Assembly (NCBI RefSeq): GCF_902859595.1
Contig: NZ_CADIJQ010000021.1
Location: forward strand, 1-37,536
Length of the DNA stretch: 37,536 nt
Origin: Achromobacter kerstersii
GTDB lineage: Bacteria; Pseudomonadota; Gammaproteobacteria; Burkholderiales; Burkholderiaceae_B
Direction: 5' to 3'
Positions 24,027 to 32,687 of the stretch are shown piece by piece (position 1 is the stretch's first letter; the number at the start of each line of letters is the position of its first letter). The notes beneath the pieces were generated by a model. It was given only the letters and a program-made list of their open reading frames with translations, searched no databases and had not been told where the DNA came from. The position numbers were made by a program, and so were the translations under genes.

Positions 24027-24192
24027 GCCCGTGAGGCCGGGGGCCTGGGGTGCGCGGGGCAACGATTGCGGTCCGGAGCCTTCGCTCCGGACTTCCCCCT
24101 TGTCATCTTCGTCACCCGCCGTTGGCGGGTTCCTTCAGATTCCCTCGGGCTTATCGACGCCCCGCGCACCCCAGGCCCCCGGCCTCACGGGC
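24027..24192. repeat. Structured repeat module A3 (34-bp perfect stem)
   Basis: Arms 24027-24060 and 24159-24192 pair perfectly over 34 bp around a 98-nt core. Inside the core, GTCCGGAG (24071-24078) pairs with CTCCGGAC (24085-24092), and ACCCGCC-GTT-GGCGGGT forms a second hairpin. Compared with the copy at 37170, three stem positions differ and each change is matched on the opposite arm. Confidence 0.9.
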
Positions 24193-24284
24193 TCGGTCAG
24201 TTGAAATCTGACGTCAACTGGGGAGATTGGTGTTCTTAGGGCTCCGCTCCACAGTTTTGGGTGGTGGAAGATTTTGCGGGGCCC

Positions 24285-24319
24285 GCTCCAGGCCGGCCGC
24301 GCGGGCGGCCTTTTGGAGC
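24285..24319. repeat. GC-rich hairpin module B3 (intact)
   Basis: Outer stem GCTCCA (24285-24290) with TGGAGC (24314-24319), inner stem GGCCGC-GCGG-GCGGCC (24295-24310). This is the uninterrupted form of the site that both IS ends border: the bases GCCGGCCGCG correspond to the IS junction. Confidence 0.87.
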
Positions 24320-24589
24320 TTACGCGTCGTGGTGCGTCGTCGCGATGCTCGCTTCGCGTGTGGCGGGGTTGTTTGGGCTCTTCTCGATGGTTCGCCGCGC
24401 CTCATCCATCCTACGAACGATGACCGCCACTTGAACTCCAGTGCGGTGGCGCGCGACGGGTCGGCATGCGCAAGGCAGTGGCGGACGCGCGCCACCCCTT
24501 TACCTCCCCCCAAATTCGCGGAGGCCATTAGAAAGCCACTCTCCACATTCGCGAAAGCGACCACCGCGCACACGACCACCAGTGCGTAT

Positions 24590-24624
24590 GCCGAGTAAGG
24601 CCGCCCGCGCGGCCGCCACTCGGC
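24590..24624. repeat. GC-rich hairpin module B2
   Basis: The same structure as B1 read from the other strand: GCCGAGT (24590-24596) with ACTCGGC (24618-24624) around GGCCGC-CCGC-GCGGCC. Confidence 0.83.
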
Positions 24625-24692
24625 GGGCCCCGGAGCACTCGTGACTAAGGCACACCCTAGCAGCGCAACGACCCAAGACAACGGCAGCCCGT

Positions 24693-24844
24693 CGGCGCGG
24701 TGGCCCTGACTGCGCGCAACCTCGATGCGCCCGAGGGAATCTGAAGGGAAGGCCGTAGGCCTGGACGAAGATGACGAAGGGGGAGTCCGGAGCGAAGGCT
24801 CCGGACCGCAATCGTGGGCGCGCGCAGTCAGGGCCACTGCGACG
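24693..24844. repeat. Structured repeat module A2 (long-stem hairpin, minus orientation)
   Basis: Arms 24693-24717 and 24820-24844 pair over 25 bp with two mismatches around a 102-nt core that matches the core of A1 on the opposite strand. The GTCCGGAG/CTCCGGAC inner hairpin is kept. Confidence 0.85.
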
Positions 24845-24879
24845 ATGGGCGACCTACGAAGATCGCCACCCGCCCCAAG

Positions 24880-24903
24880 AACTCAGCAACTCAGTAACTC
24901 ACG
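24880..24903. repeat. Tandem 8-mer AACTCA(GC/GT/CG) x3
   Basis: AACTCAGC, AACTCAGT and AACTCACG follow each other directly between the dispersed repeat and the apaH stop. Short and imperfect; possibly a slipped-strand product. Confidence 0.6.
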
Positions 24904-24934
24904 ACCCCCAAGGCCGCAGCAAAAAAACCACCCG

Positions 24935-25768
24935 TCATTCAGACATCGGATTCTGAAACTGCGAACACTTCACCTGCACGAGTTTTCGATCCTGCAATCT
25001 CAGCGCCGTCAACGCTCCCCCCCACACGCACCCGGTATCCAGGCAGATCACGTCCGGCCGTTGCAACAGGCCCAGCGTTGACCAATGGCCGAATACGGTT
25101 GTGATGTCGCGGGTGGCGCGGTTCGGGACGTCGAACCACGGGACCAGGCCTTGCGGCCAGGCGCCCGGGGCGACCTTGGTTGCGAACTCCATGTGGCCGT
25201 TCGGCGTGCAAAGGCGAATGCGCGTCAGCGTATTGATGATCACCCGCATCCGCTTGCCGCCCTTGTGGTCTTCCTTCCACGTGGACGGCTCGTTGCCGTA
25301 CATCTTTTGCAGCGCCTTCTGCCAGTTCGGGCCGCGCAGCGCGTCCTGGACTTCGCCGGCCAGTGACAGCGTCTTGGCGACGTCCCACTTGGCCAGCGTA
25401 CCGGCGTGTACCAACAGGTGGCCCTGCTCGAAATGCGCCAGCGGGCGAAAGCGCAGCCAGTTGATCAGGTCGGCCGCGTCCGGCGCGCGAAGAATGTCTT
25501 CGAGCGTGTCCGATTTGGACGGCTTGCGCACCCCGGCTGCGGCGGCCAGCAGGTGCAGGTCGTGGTTGCCCAGCACGGTTGTCGCGCGGTCACCCAGGTC
25601 GATGATGCGACGCAGGGTTTCCAGCGACTGCGGGCCACGGTTGACCAGGTCCCCGGCGAACCAGAAGCGCGACTTCGGGTCGCCGACCAGATCGGGGTGG
25701 GACAGCAAGCGATCCAGCGGCGAGCAGCATCCCTGCACGTCGCCGATCATCCAGATACTGCCGTTCAT
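24935..25768 (-). CDS. apaH: Symmetrical bis(5'-nucleosyl)-tetraphosphatase
   Basis: 277 residues of the calcineurin-like phosphoesterase fold: IWMIGDVQGCCSPLDRLL, FWFAGDLVNRGPQSLETL, TVLGNHDLHLLA, LVHAGTL, and FGHWSTLGL supply the two-metal ligands in order. It hydrolyses Ap4A to two ADP, and family members can also remove Np4 caps from RNA. The start at ATG 25766-25768 overlaps the lptG stop by ATGA. Its 3' end meets the repeat-filled region shared with the convergent ABC transporter operon. Confidence 0.94.
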   Translation of the reverse strand: MNGSIWMIGDVQGCCSPLDRLLSHPDLVGDPKSRFWFAGDLVNRGPQSLETLRRIIDLGDRATTVLGNHDLHLLAAAAGVRKPSKSDTLEDILRAPDAADLINWLRFRPLAHFEQGHLLVHAGTLAKWDVAKTLSLAGEVQDALRGPNWQKALQKMYGNEPSTWKEDHKGGKRMRVIINTLTRIRLCTPNGHMEFATKVAPGAWPQGLVPWFDVPNRATRDITTVFGHWSTLGLLQRPDVICLDTGCVWGGALTALRLQDRKLVQVKCSQFQNPMSE

Positions 25769-26943
25769 GCGGGACTTTTGCTCCAAGGCCAACGTTGTTG
25801 GACGATACGGGAAATGGTGTGGCGGTATTCCATATAGCTCATGGCGGCCAGCGCCAAGGACATGGCCCCGATGTTCGGGCCCAGGGCGGTCAGCCAGGGC
25901 GGCCACTTACCCAACATGCCGACGTTCAGCGCCAGCTGGTTCAGCATGAAGAAGCCCACGCCCAACAAAATGCCGATGAAGACCTTGGCGCCCACGCCAC
26001 CGCGGCGGGTTTGCATCAGTCCGATGGGGGCGGCAATCGTGATCATCACCAGCAGCGTGAACGGATACGCCAGTTTGCGCCACAGGGCGACAACCTGTCG
26101 ACCATATTGCAGTTGGTTGTCGCGCAAATACTCCACATAGTCCAGCAGCGTGACGATGGACATGCGTTCCGGGGTCAGCACGCGGGCCAAGAGGCGTTCG
26201 GCGCTGAGGGTGGTGTCGATGGTGCGTTCTGGCACCTTCACAACGGAGGCGGGCGGGTTCTTGGGCGGGCGGGCGTTGGCCAGCGCTTCGGACGCATCCG
26301 CGTCCAGGCGGGTTTCCGAGACGTCTTTCAGCACCAGGTCGCCATGGGCGAACAGGCCCGTGGGCGCCGTGGACAACACCGACAGCGTCAGGTCTTTCTT
26401 GAATTCGTAAAGGGTGACACCCGCGACCTGGCCGTCGCCTTTCAGTTCGGCAATATTGATGATGCGCGTGCCGCCGTTGGACGTGGGTTCCTTGAACCAG
26501 TAGCCGCTTTTCAGGCGATCACCGCCGGCTTTGCCGCGGAACATCAGGTTGGCTTCGCCGGTTTTGATCTCGGCCCACGGGGTGACGTATTCGGACAGCA
26601 GCGCCGCCCCGATCATCAGCGGGATGGTGACGACCCACAGCATCCGCAAGAGCCGCATGCCGCTCACGCCCGAGACGCGCAGGATGACGAGTTCGTTACG
26701 TTGGGCAAGACCCGCCAGCGCCAGAATGGCGCCGATCAACAGCCCGATGGGCAGCAGGTCGTACAAGCGGGTGGGAATGGCCAGCGCCTGCATGTAGAGC
26801 AGGGCCATCATGGAGAACTTGTCGCCCACGTTGTCCAGGTCGTCCACCAGCGCGAAGAACGTGAAAAGGCCTAGCAGGGCCATTAGGACCACTGCACAAG
26901 AGCGATAGATCTCGCGGGCCAGGTAGCGACGTGCGGTACGCAT
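25765..26943 (-). CDS. lptG: LPS export ABC transporter permease LptG
   Basis: 392 residues: three N-terminal membrane helices (about 13-120), a periplasmic beta-jellyroll domain (about 135-280) and three C-terminal helices (about 300-375), as in LptF/LptG. The N-terminal RYLAREIYRSCAVVL and the NELVILRVSGVSGMRLL coupling loop fit LptG. With LptF and LptB it extracts lipopolysaccharide from the inner membrane. lptF, often next to it, is not in the window; the upstream gene is mtgA, 90 bases away. No clear Shine-Dalgarno sequence precedes the ATG at 26941-26943. Confidence 0.9.
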   Translation of the reverse strand: MRTARRYLAREIYRSCAVVLMALLGLFTFFALVDDLDNVGDKFSMMALLYMQALAIPTRLYDLLPIGLLIGAILALAGLAQRNELVILRVSGVSGMRLLRMLWVVTIPLMIGAALLSEYVTPWAEIKTGEANLMFRGKAGGDRLKSGYWFKEPTSNGGTRIINIAELKGDGQVAGVTLYEFKKDLTLSVLSTAPTGLFAHGDLVLKDVSETRLDADASEALANARPPKNPPASVVKVPERTIDTTLSAERLLARVLTPERMSIVTLLDYVEYLRDNQLQYGRQVVALWRKLAYPFTLLVMITIAAPIGLMQTRRGGVGAKVFIGILLGVGFFMLNQLALNVGMLGKWPPWLTALGPNIGAMSLALAAMSYMEYRHTISRIVQQRWPWSKSPA

Positions 26944-27033
26944 GAAAAGGAAGGGGAGCGCTAAACGTGAAAGCTTAACAAATCCCGCCGGGTAGGGTGG
27001 AGGCGGCCGGACGGAAATGCCCGGTTTTGCGTG

Positions 27034-27759
27034 TCAGGGGATGTCAACCATCTGCATCCGGCGGGTCAGCACCCCGACGCGGGAGTTCAGGTAGTTGGAA
27101 TTGCGGTGGCTGTCATAGAAGCGCGGGTTGGGCAGCATGGCCGCCAGCCGGGCGGACTGGCTGGCGCTGAGGTTGGCGGCCGAGGTGTTGTAGTAGTGCT
27201 TGGCCGCCGCCTGAGCGCCGAACACGCCAACGCCCCATTCCGCCACGTTCAGATACAGCTCCAGTATCCGTTCCTTGGTCATGACGTGCTCGATCATATA
27301 CGTCAGCACCAGTTCCTGGCCCTTGCGGATGTAGCTGCGTGAGCTGGACAGGAACAGGTTCTTCGCCAACTGCTGCGTAATGGTCGAGCCGCCGCGCATC
27401 TTGCTGCGGCCCGCTTCTTCTTGGCGCTGGTTGTATTCCCAGGCCTTGCGGATGGCGTCCCATTCGATGCCGTCGTGCTCGGTGAAGTTGGAATCTTCCG
27501 ACGCCACCACCGCGCGCTTCAGGTTGCGGCTGATTTTGTCATAGGGCGCCCATTCGTACTGAAGCTGAAAGCCGGGGTTGCCTTCGCGCAAGCGGGACCG
27601 CTCTTCGCGCATGATGGCGCTGCTGCCGGGGTCGCGGTAGTTGTACCAGACGACCTGTGCAAACAGCCAGAACTGGTAAAGCAGCACCGCGCACACCAGC
27701 GCCATCAGTACGCCGGTGATGGTCCGGAACCAGGATCGGCCCTTGCCGCGCGTCGCCAT
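27034..27759 (-). CDS. mtgA: Monofunctional biosynthetic peptidoglycan transglycosylase
   Basis: 241 residues: one N-terminal membrane anchor (about 11-36), then a glycosyltransferase-51 domain with catalytic Glu in VVASEDSNFTEHDG, RGGSTITQQLAKNLFL, and KERILELYLNVAEWG. It polymerises lipid II into glycan strands in the periplasm. The start ATG 27757-27759 is five bases after the aroE stop, so the two genes are coupled. Confidence 0.94.
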   Translation of the reverse strand: MATRGKGRSWFRTITGVLMALVCAVLLYQFWLFAQVVWYNYRDPGSSAIMREERSRLREGNPGFQLQYEWAPYDKISRNLKRAVVASEDSNFTEHDGIEWDAIRKAWEYNQRQEEAGRSKMRGGSTITQQLAKNLFLSSSRSYIRKGQELVLTYMIEHVMTKERILELYLNVAEWGVGVFGAQAAAKHYYNTSAANLSASQSARLAAMLPNPRFYDSHRNSNYLNSRVGVLTRRMQMVDIP

Positions 27760-27764
27760 GCCGC

Positions 27765-28628
27765 TTAGCGTCCTGCCATGAGCGCCTCGCGCAGCGCCGC
27801 CAGCACGGGGGCCGGATCGGGCCGCACGCCGTGCCAGATCAGGAAGCTCTCGGCCGCCTGGCCCACCAGCATGCCCAGGCCGTCGGCGGTCAGCGCCGCG
27901 CCATCGGCGTCGGCCTGTTTCATGAAAGCGGTAGGTTGGGCGCCGTACATCATGTCGTAGGCAGCCGCGCCGTCGGCGTACAGGCCGGCGGGCAGGTCGG
28001 GGGCGGCGTCTTGCAGGCCGCTGGCCGTGGCGTTGATGACCAGGTTCCAACCGCCGGGCGTGGCGGCGTCGGTCAGCCCGCCCGCAGTGACTTGCGTCTG
28101 CGGCGATACGCCGGTGTCACGCCAGGCCTCGGCCAGTTCCAGCGCCTTGGCAGCGGTGCGGTTGACGATGTGGATGCGGGCGCAGCCGGCGTCGGCCAGC
28201 GGTTGCAACACGCCTCGGGCCGCGCCGCCCGCGCCCACCAGCAGCACGGACGCGCCGCTCAGGTGCACGCCCAGGCGCAGCAGGTCAGGCACCAGTCCGA
28301 CGCCGTCGGTATTGCAGCCGTGCCAGGCGCCATCGCGCCACGACAACGTGTTGACGGCGCCCGCCAGGCGCGCGCGGGTGGACAGGCGGCCGGCGGCCAA
28401 TGCGTAGGCTTCCAGCTTGAAAGGCACCGTGACATTCAAGCCCAGCCCGCCCTCAGCCACGAATGCGGCCACAGCGTCAGCAAAGCCGTCGACCGGCGCC
28501 AGCAGGCGCTCATAGCGCAGCGGTTTGCCGGTTTGCTTGGAAAACAGGTCGTGGATCTGAGGCGAGCGGCTGTGCGCAATGGGATTGCCGATGACGGCGT
28601 AGCGGGCAAGAGGGGGCGCCTCGGTCAT
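27765..28628 (-). CDS. aroE: Shikimate dehydrogenase
   Basis: 287 residues. The substrate site SRSPQIH and NVTVPFKLEAY (catalytic Lys), NTDGVGLVPDL, nucleotide loop GAGGAARGVLQPL, NADP-type NRTAAKA, and C-terminal DGLGMLVGQAAESFLIW are all present. It reduces 3-dehydroshikimate with NADPH in the shikimate pathway. The start overlaps the TonB-like gene stop by four bases. Confidence 0.95.
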   Translation of the reverse strand: MTEAPPLARYAVIGNPIAHSRSPQIHDLFSKQTGKPLRYERLLAPVDGFADAVAAFVAEGGLGLNVTVPFKLEAYALAAGRLSTRARLAGAVNTLSWRDGAWHGCNTDGVGLVPDLLRLGVHLSGASVLLVGAGGAARGVLQPLADAGCARIHIVNRTAAKALELAEAWRDTGVSPQTQVTAGGLTDAATPGGWNLVINATASGLQDAAPDLPAGLYADGAAAYDMMYGAQPTAFMKQADADGAALTADGLGMLVGQAAESFLIWHGVRPDPAPVLAALREALMAGR

Positions 28629-29521
28629 GGGGCTTGTGTTTCCAGGGTGTCGTTAACGAAATGCCACGTGCGGGTGATGACCAGCACGTCCGTATCGCGG
28701 GCGATATCGGGGGGGAATGGGGGAAAAGGCGCGGCCAGCTGGACGATGCGGCGGGCGGCCTGGTTCAGCACCGCGTGCGGCGAGGGCTGGTCGATTTCAA
28801 CGTTGGCGATACTGCCATCGGCGCGTACCGACACCGTGATGCGCAGCGACCCGTAAATGCGCCCGCGCGCCTCGTCCGGATAGTGCTGCGTGCCAACGGC
28901 TTCTATCCGGGTGCGCCAGGCATCCAGGTAGGCGGCGTAACGCGACGCTTCGGCCGACGGGGCCACGAACTGCTTGCGGGGTTCGGCGCTGTACTGCTGC
29001 ACGCGCGCGGCCAGCGCGGCGACCTGGGCGTTTTGAATGACGCTGGCCTGATCCTGTGCGTCCTGGCCAAGATCAGCGCCGTCGGGCCAGGGGTTGACGG
29101 CCTGACGCTCGGCGCCGGCTTTCTCGGCCGACCGCAGCTGGGTCATCAGGCGGGCCTGTTCGGCTTCCAGCTGAACCTGCCGGCGGCGCATGGCTTCCAG
29201 CACGATGGTCTCGGCGGACGCGCCGGTCTGGGGCAGCGGGGTGGTGCTCATGCCGCGTTCGGCGTTGCCGCCGCCAGTCATCTGATTCTGCGCCTGCGCC
29301 CGGGGCGTCTCAGGCGGCGTCTCGCTGCGGGCGTTCAGCAGCACGACTTCCAGGCTGGTGACGGGCGGGCGGGTGAGCGCGGGCGCGCCAAAGCGCCACG
29401 CCAGCGCGCCGGCGTGCACCAACAGCGATATTGCGATGCCGATGCGCAGGTAGTGTTGGGCGGGAGCGCCCAGCCACCGCAGGTAACGGCTTAGCGGGGA
29501 GGGGGAATCAGGGCGTTGCAC
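28625..29521 (-). CDS. TonB-like energy transducer protein
   Basis: About 298 residues if translation begins at GTG 29519-29521; an in-frame ATG at 29641 would add 40 residues without clear family character, so the start is uncertain. One membrane anchor (IGIAISLLVHAGALAWRF), a Gln/Ala-rich middle with likely coiled coil (EAMRRRQVQLEAEQARLMTQL), and a C-terminal TonB fold (YPDEARGRIYGSLRITVSV, GSIANVEIDQPSPH, ITRTWHF). It would span the periplasm and contact outer-membrane receptors or serve a Tol/TonB-like role. No exbB/exbD is nearby. First gene of the run to apaH. Confidence 0.78.
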   Translation of the reverse strand: MQRPDSPSPLSRYLRWLGAPAQHYLRIGIAISLLVHAGALAWRFGAPALTRPPVTSLEVVLLNARSETPPETPRAQAQNQMTGGGNAERGMSTTPLPQTGASAETIVLEAMRRRQVQLEAEQARLMTQLRSAEKAGAERQAVNPWPDGADLGQDAQDQASVIQNAQVAALAARVQQYSAEPRKQFVAPSAEASRYAAYLDAWRTRIEAVGTQHYPDEARGRIYGSLRITVSVRADGSIANVEIDQPSPHAVLNQAARRIVQLAAPFPPFPPDIARDTDVLVITRTWHFVNDTLETQAP

Positions 29522-29675
29522 CGACGCATTGTAAGACGAGTCGGTGCTGCCGGGACATGCCAGCCAACGGCTTGTAACAGCTGTTGGACGGGAGCAGGGC
29601 GCGTCGTCGATGGAGGCGGGACGGCTCGGCGGGCGGCGCATGAAGGGTCATCCTCCAACGCGCCGCCGCGTGGGG

Positions 29676-30764
29676 TCAGGCCGTCTTGCGCGGAAAGACC
29701 CAGACCTTGCTGGCCGGCAAGGCCAGGCGGCAGGGGCCCGGCTCGCGGCCTTCGGGGCCATAGGCGCGCAGGGCCAGCGTGTGGGCGGGGTCTGCGTCCG
29801 GGGTGCGGAACAGGTATTCCCAGCGGTCGCCCAGGTACATGCTGGTCAAGAGCGGCATGTCCAGGTGGTTGCCGTCGGGGTCATCCGCCAGGCGCACCTG
29901 TTCAACGCGAATCACGGCGGTACCGTCCTGGCCCTGAGTCACGCCTTCGCCGGCCTTGCCCCACAACGCCCAGCCGCGGCCTTCGATGCGGGCCTGGCCG
30001 TCACGCACTTCCGTGACCTTGCCTTCCAGCCGGTTGTTGCTGCCCATGAACTCGGCCGTGAACAGCGTGGACGGCGAACCATACATTTCCTGCGGCGTGC
30101 CTTGCTGTTCGATCTTGCCGTTGTTCAGCAGCAGGATGCGGTCGGAAATGGCCATGGCTTCGCTTTGATCATGCGTCACCATCAGGGCCGACAGCCCCAG
30201 GCGGATGATCAGCTCGCGCAGGAACGCGCGCGCTTCTTCGCGCAGCTTGGCGTCCAGGTTGGACAGCGGCTCGTCCAGCAGGATGACGGGCGGGCTGTAC
30301 ACCAGCGCTCGGCCAATGGCCACGCGCTGTTGCTGGCCGCCTGACAGCGCGTGCGGATGGCGCTGGCCCAGCTTGCCCAGGCCCAGCTGGTCCAGCACGG
30401 CTTGCACGCGCTCGCGCACTTCGGCCGACGGCACCTTGCGCAGCTTCAGCGGGTAGGCCACGTTTTCAAACACGGTCTTGTGCGGCCACAACGCGTAAGA
30501 CTGGAACACCAGCCCCAGGTTGCGTTCTTCGGCCGGAATTTCTTTGCGGGCGCCGCCGTCGTAGACGATGCGGTCGCCGATGGTGATACGGCCGCGCTTG
30601 GGGCCTTCCAGCCCGGCGACCGCGCGCAGCAAGGTCGTCTTGCCGCTGCCCGAGGGGCCAAGCAGCGACACCACTTCGCCCTGGCGCAGTTGCATCGACA
30701 CGCCCTTGAGCACCGGGTTGTCGCCGTAGTCCAGGTGCAGGTCTTCTACAGAAAGCTCAATCAT
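29676..30764 (-). CDS. ABC transporter ATP-binding protein (Fe/hexose-phosphate/phosphonate class)
   Basis: 362 residues. Walker A GPSGSGKTT at 36-44, Q-loop LVFQSYALWPHKTV, signature LSGGQQQRVAIGRAL, Walker B VILLDEPLSNLDAK, H-loop VTHDQSEA, then a C-terminal regulatory TOBE-type domain from about 240. It belongs to the PotA/FbpC-like class. Overlaps the permease gene by eight bases. Database names for this class often say iron, but related AfuC serves a hexose-phosphate transporter, so the substrate is open. Confidence 0.9.
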   Translation of the reverse strand: MIELSVEDLHLDYGDNPVLKGVSMQLRQGEVVSLLGPSGSGKTTLLRAVAGLEGPKRGRITIGDRIVYDGGARKEIPAEERNLGLVFQSYALWPHKTVFENVAYPLKLRKVPSAEVRERVQAVLDQLGLGKLGQRHPHALSGGQQQRVAIGRALVYSPPVILLDEPLSNLDAKLREEARAFLRELIIRLGLSALMVTHDQSEAMAISDRILLLNNGKIEQQGTPQEMYGSPSTLFTAEFMGSNNRLEGKVTEVRDGQARIEGRGWALWGKAGEGVTQGQDGTAVIRVEQVRLADDPDGNHLDMPLLTSMYLGDRWEYLFRTPDADPAHTLALRAYGPEGREPGPCRLALPASKVWVFPRKTA

Positions 30765-32535
30765 GAAGTTTGACTCCGAATCGCAGGGCGATGCCCAGGC
30801 CGATCACGACCAGAACGATATTGATGAAGGAAAGCGCAGCCACGATGTCGATGGCGCCCGAGGCCCACAGCGACACCAGCATGGAACCGATGGTTTCCGT
30901 GCCGGGCGACAACAGATAAACGCCGGTGGAATATTCACGCTCGAAGATCAGGAACATCAGCAGCCAGGAGCCGATCAGGCCGTACTTGGCCAGCGGCACC
31001 GTGACGTGGCGCGTGACCTGGCCCCGGCGCGCGCCCGCGCTGCGGGCGGCTTCTTCCAGTTCCGGTCCCACTTGCAGCAGGGTTGACGAGATCAGGCGCA
31101 GGCCATACGCCATCCAGACCACGGTGTAGGCGAGCCACACGCTGAAGATGGTGCTGCGCATGGCGCGCAGCCATTCAACGAAGTTCTCGCGCAGCCATTC
31201 GGCGAACGGCAGGGCCGACAGCCAGCCGTTTTCGTCCACGTCCAGCGCGTTGTCCAGCCACATCGGCACAAACAGGAACACCCACAAGAACGCCAGACCG
31301 GCCAACAGGCCCGGCACGGCGCGCGGCACCAGCACGCTGTAGTCCATGAAGCGCGTGACGTTGTCGGGCTTGCGGTGCATCGCCAGGCCCACGAACATGT
31401 AGCACATCACGGCCAGCGCGCCGCCAAACACCCCGATGGCGACCGAGTTCACGATGGCGCGGATCAGGTTGGGTTGGCCGAATACGGTGTGGAAGGCGTC
31501 CAGCGACAGCACGTCAAACAGCGACACGCCCATGCCCCAGTTGGACACGAACGCCCGCAGCAGCACGCCCAGCAGCGGCACCACGATCGTGACCAGCAGC
31601 CAGAACGCCACGACGGCGCCCGCCAGCCAGCGCCACTTGCCCAGCGGCAGCGGGCGTGCGCGCGAGGCCTTGCCCTTGACGGTGACAAAGCGGTTCGCGG
31701 TGCGCATCAGGCGGCGTTGCAGCATGACCAGCGGAATCGTCATGCAGATCAGGATCACGGCCACGGCCGCCATCAGGTGGTACGACGGAATGCCCAGCTT
31801 GTTGGTCAGCTTGTACAGGTAGGTGGCCAGCACCAGGTTGCCTTCCGGGTCGCCCAGCACCAGCACCAGGCCGAACACTTCCAGGCCCAGGAAGAACAGC
31901 AGCACGGTGGCGTACAGCATGGCCGGGCGCACCATCGGCAGGCTCACGGATACCATCACGCGCAGCGGCGATGCGCCGGCCACGCGGGCGGCTTCTTCCA
32001 CGTCGGAACCCATGCTGCGCAGCGCCGACGAGATGTACAGGTAAGCGTGCGGCACGTGCGTCAGGCCGGCGATGATGACGATGCTGGTCAGCGAATACAC
32101 GTTCCAGGGCACGAAGCCCAGGATGTTCTGCGCCCAGATCGAGAAGAAACCCACGGGGCCTGCGGCCACGACGTAGCCAAAGCCCAGCACCATGGGCGAC
32201 ACAAACACCGGCACCAGGATCAGCGGTTCGATCCAGCGGCGGCCGGGCAGGTCGGTGCGGATCATCAGGAAGGCCAGCATGCCGCCCAGCGGGATGGCGA
32301 TGATGGCCAGCCCGAAGGCCAGGATGAAGCCGCTTCGCAGCGCCTTGTAGAAATCGGGGTCCGCGAAGATGAAGCGGAACGCGTCCAGGCTGAAGACCTT
32401 GGACGGGGCAAAGAAAGGCGCGGAGAGAAAGCTCTGGATGATGATGAACGACAGCGGCACGTAGATGGCCAATGCCGTAATCAACACCACCACGCCGCGC
32501 GGCAGGGACTGCCATTTTCTGCGCAATGACTGCAT
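30757..32535 (-). CDS. ABC transporter permease, fused two-domain type
   Basis: 592 residues, about twelve membrane segments in two homologous halves. Each half has an ATPase-contact loop: EEAARVAGASPLRVMVSVSLP (first half) and EEAARSAGARRGQVTRHVTVP (second half). This FbpB/AfuB-like layout lets one chain form the whole pore. It lies between the solute-binding protein and ATPase genes, with two strong hairpins just upstream at 32613-32678. Confidence 0.92.
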   Translation of the reverse strand: MQSLRRKWQSLPRGVVVLITALAIYVPLSFIIIQSFLSAPFFAPSKVFSLDAFRFIFADPDFYKALRSGFILAFGLAIIAIPLGGMLAFLMIRTDLPGRRWIEPLILVPVFVSPMVLGFGYVVAAGPVGFFSIWAQNILGFVPWNVYSLTSIVIIAGLTHVPHAYLYISSALRSMGSDVEEAARVAGASPLRVMVSVSLPMVRPAMLYATVLLFFLGLEVFGLVLVLGDPEGNLVLATYLYKLTNKLGIPSYHLMAAVAVILICMTIPLVMLQRRLMRTANRFVTVKGKASRARPLPLGKWRWLAGAVVAFWLLVTIVVPLLGVLLRAFVSNWGMGVSLFDVLSLDAFHTVFGQPNLIRAIVNSVAIGVFGGALAVMCYMFVGLAMHRKPDNVTRFMDYSVLVPRAVPGLLAGLAFLWVFLFVPMWLDNALDVDENGWLSALPFAEWLRENFVEWLRAMRSTIFSVWLAYTVVWMAYGLRLISSTLLQVGPELEEAARSAGARRGQVTRHVTVPLAKYGLIGSWLLMFLIFEREYSTGVYLLSPGTETIGSMLVSLWASGAIDIVAALSFINIVLVVIGLGIALRFGVKLHD

Positions 32536-32612
32536 GGGGAAATCCTGTTGTCGAGAATGACGCGATGGTCGCGCCGCCCGGGTACGGGGGAACCCGCCCG
32601 GGGGGCGGTCAG

Positions 32613-32678
32613 GCGGACGGCGCCGTGCCGTCCGCTTACGCGTTGTGGCGGTTCAGAGCGGGCGCGCCGCTCTGAACC
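32613..32678 (-). promoter_or_regulatory. Two tandem perfect hairpins between binding-protein and permease genes
   Basis: Read in the gene direction, GGTTCAGAGCGG (32650-32661) pairs with CCGCTCTGAACC (32667-32678) over 12 bp, and GCGGACGGC (32613-32621) pairs with GCCGTCCGC (32627-32635) over 9 bp. They begin ten bases after the binding-protein stop. Such elements commonly cut read-through or protect the upstream mRNA, giving more binding protein than permease. Confidence 0.65.
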
Positions 32679-32687
32679 CGCGCGGCA

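Larger units (their letters stand above)
24015..24358 (+). repeat. Dispersed repeat, intact copy with modules A3 and B3
   Basis: About 344 bases starting GGTTCTTGAGACGCCCGTG. It matches 37158-37435 in the same orientation, and its tail after the GC-rich hairpin matches 105-170. It contains a long-stem hairpin and a GC-rich hairpin. Bases 24359-24444, between this copy and the next repeat, show no gene or clear structure. Confidence 0.87.
24445..24861 (-). repeat. Long inverted repeat, copy 2 (modules A2 + B2)
   Basis: The reverse complement closely matches 17524-17941. With that copy it encloses the LysR-RraA-aminotransferase-ABC transporter block, about 6.5 kb. It sits beyond the 3' ends of both the ABC transporter operon and the apaH operon. 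No coding sequence is credible here: module lengths differ between copies by amounts not divisible by three. Confidence 0.88.

Noticed and set aside
24027..24192. CRISPR-like array among the repeated cores
   Set aside because: The repeats are few, kilobases apart, in both orientations and have no regular spacers or cas genes.
17524..24861. Short open frames inside the dispersed repeats (for example one reading PRESEGKAVGLDEDDEG)
   Set aside because: Copies of the repeat differ in core length by 4-10 bases, so the frame is not kept, while stem pairing is. The similarity of the peptides follows from the DNA repeat.
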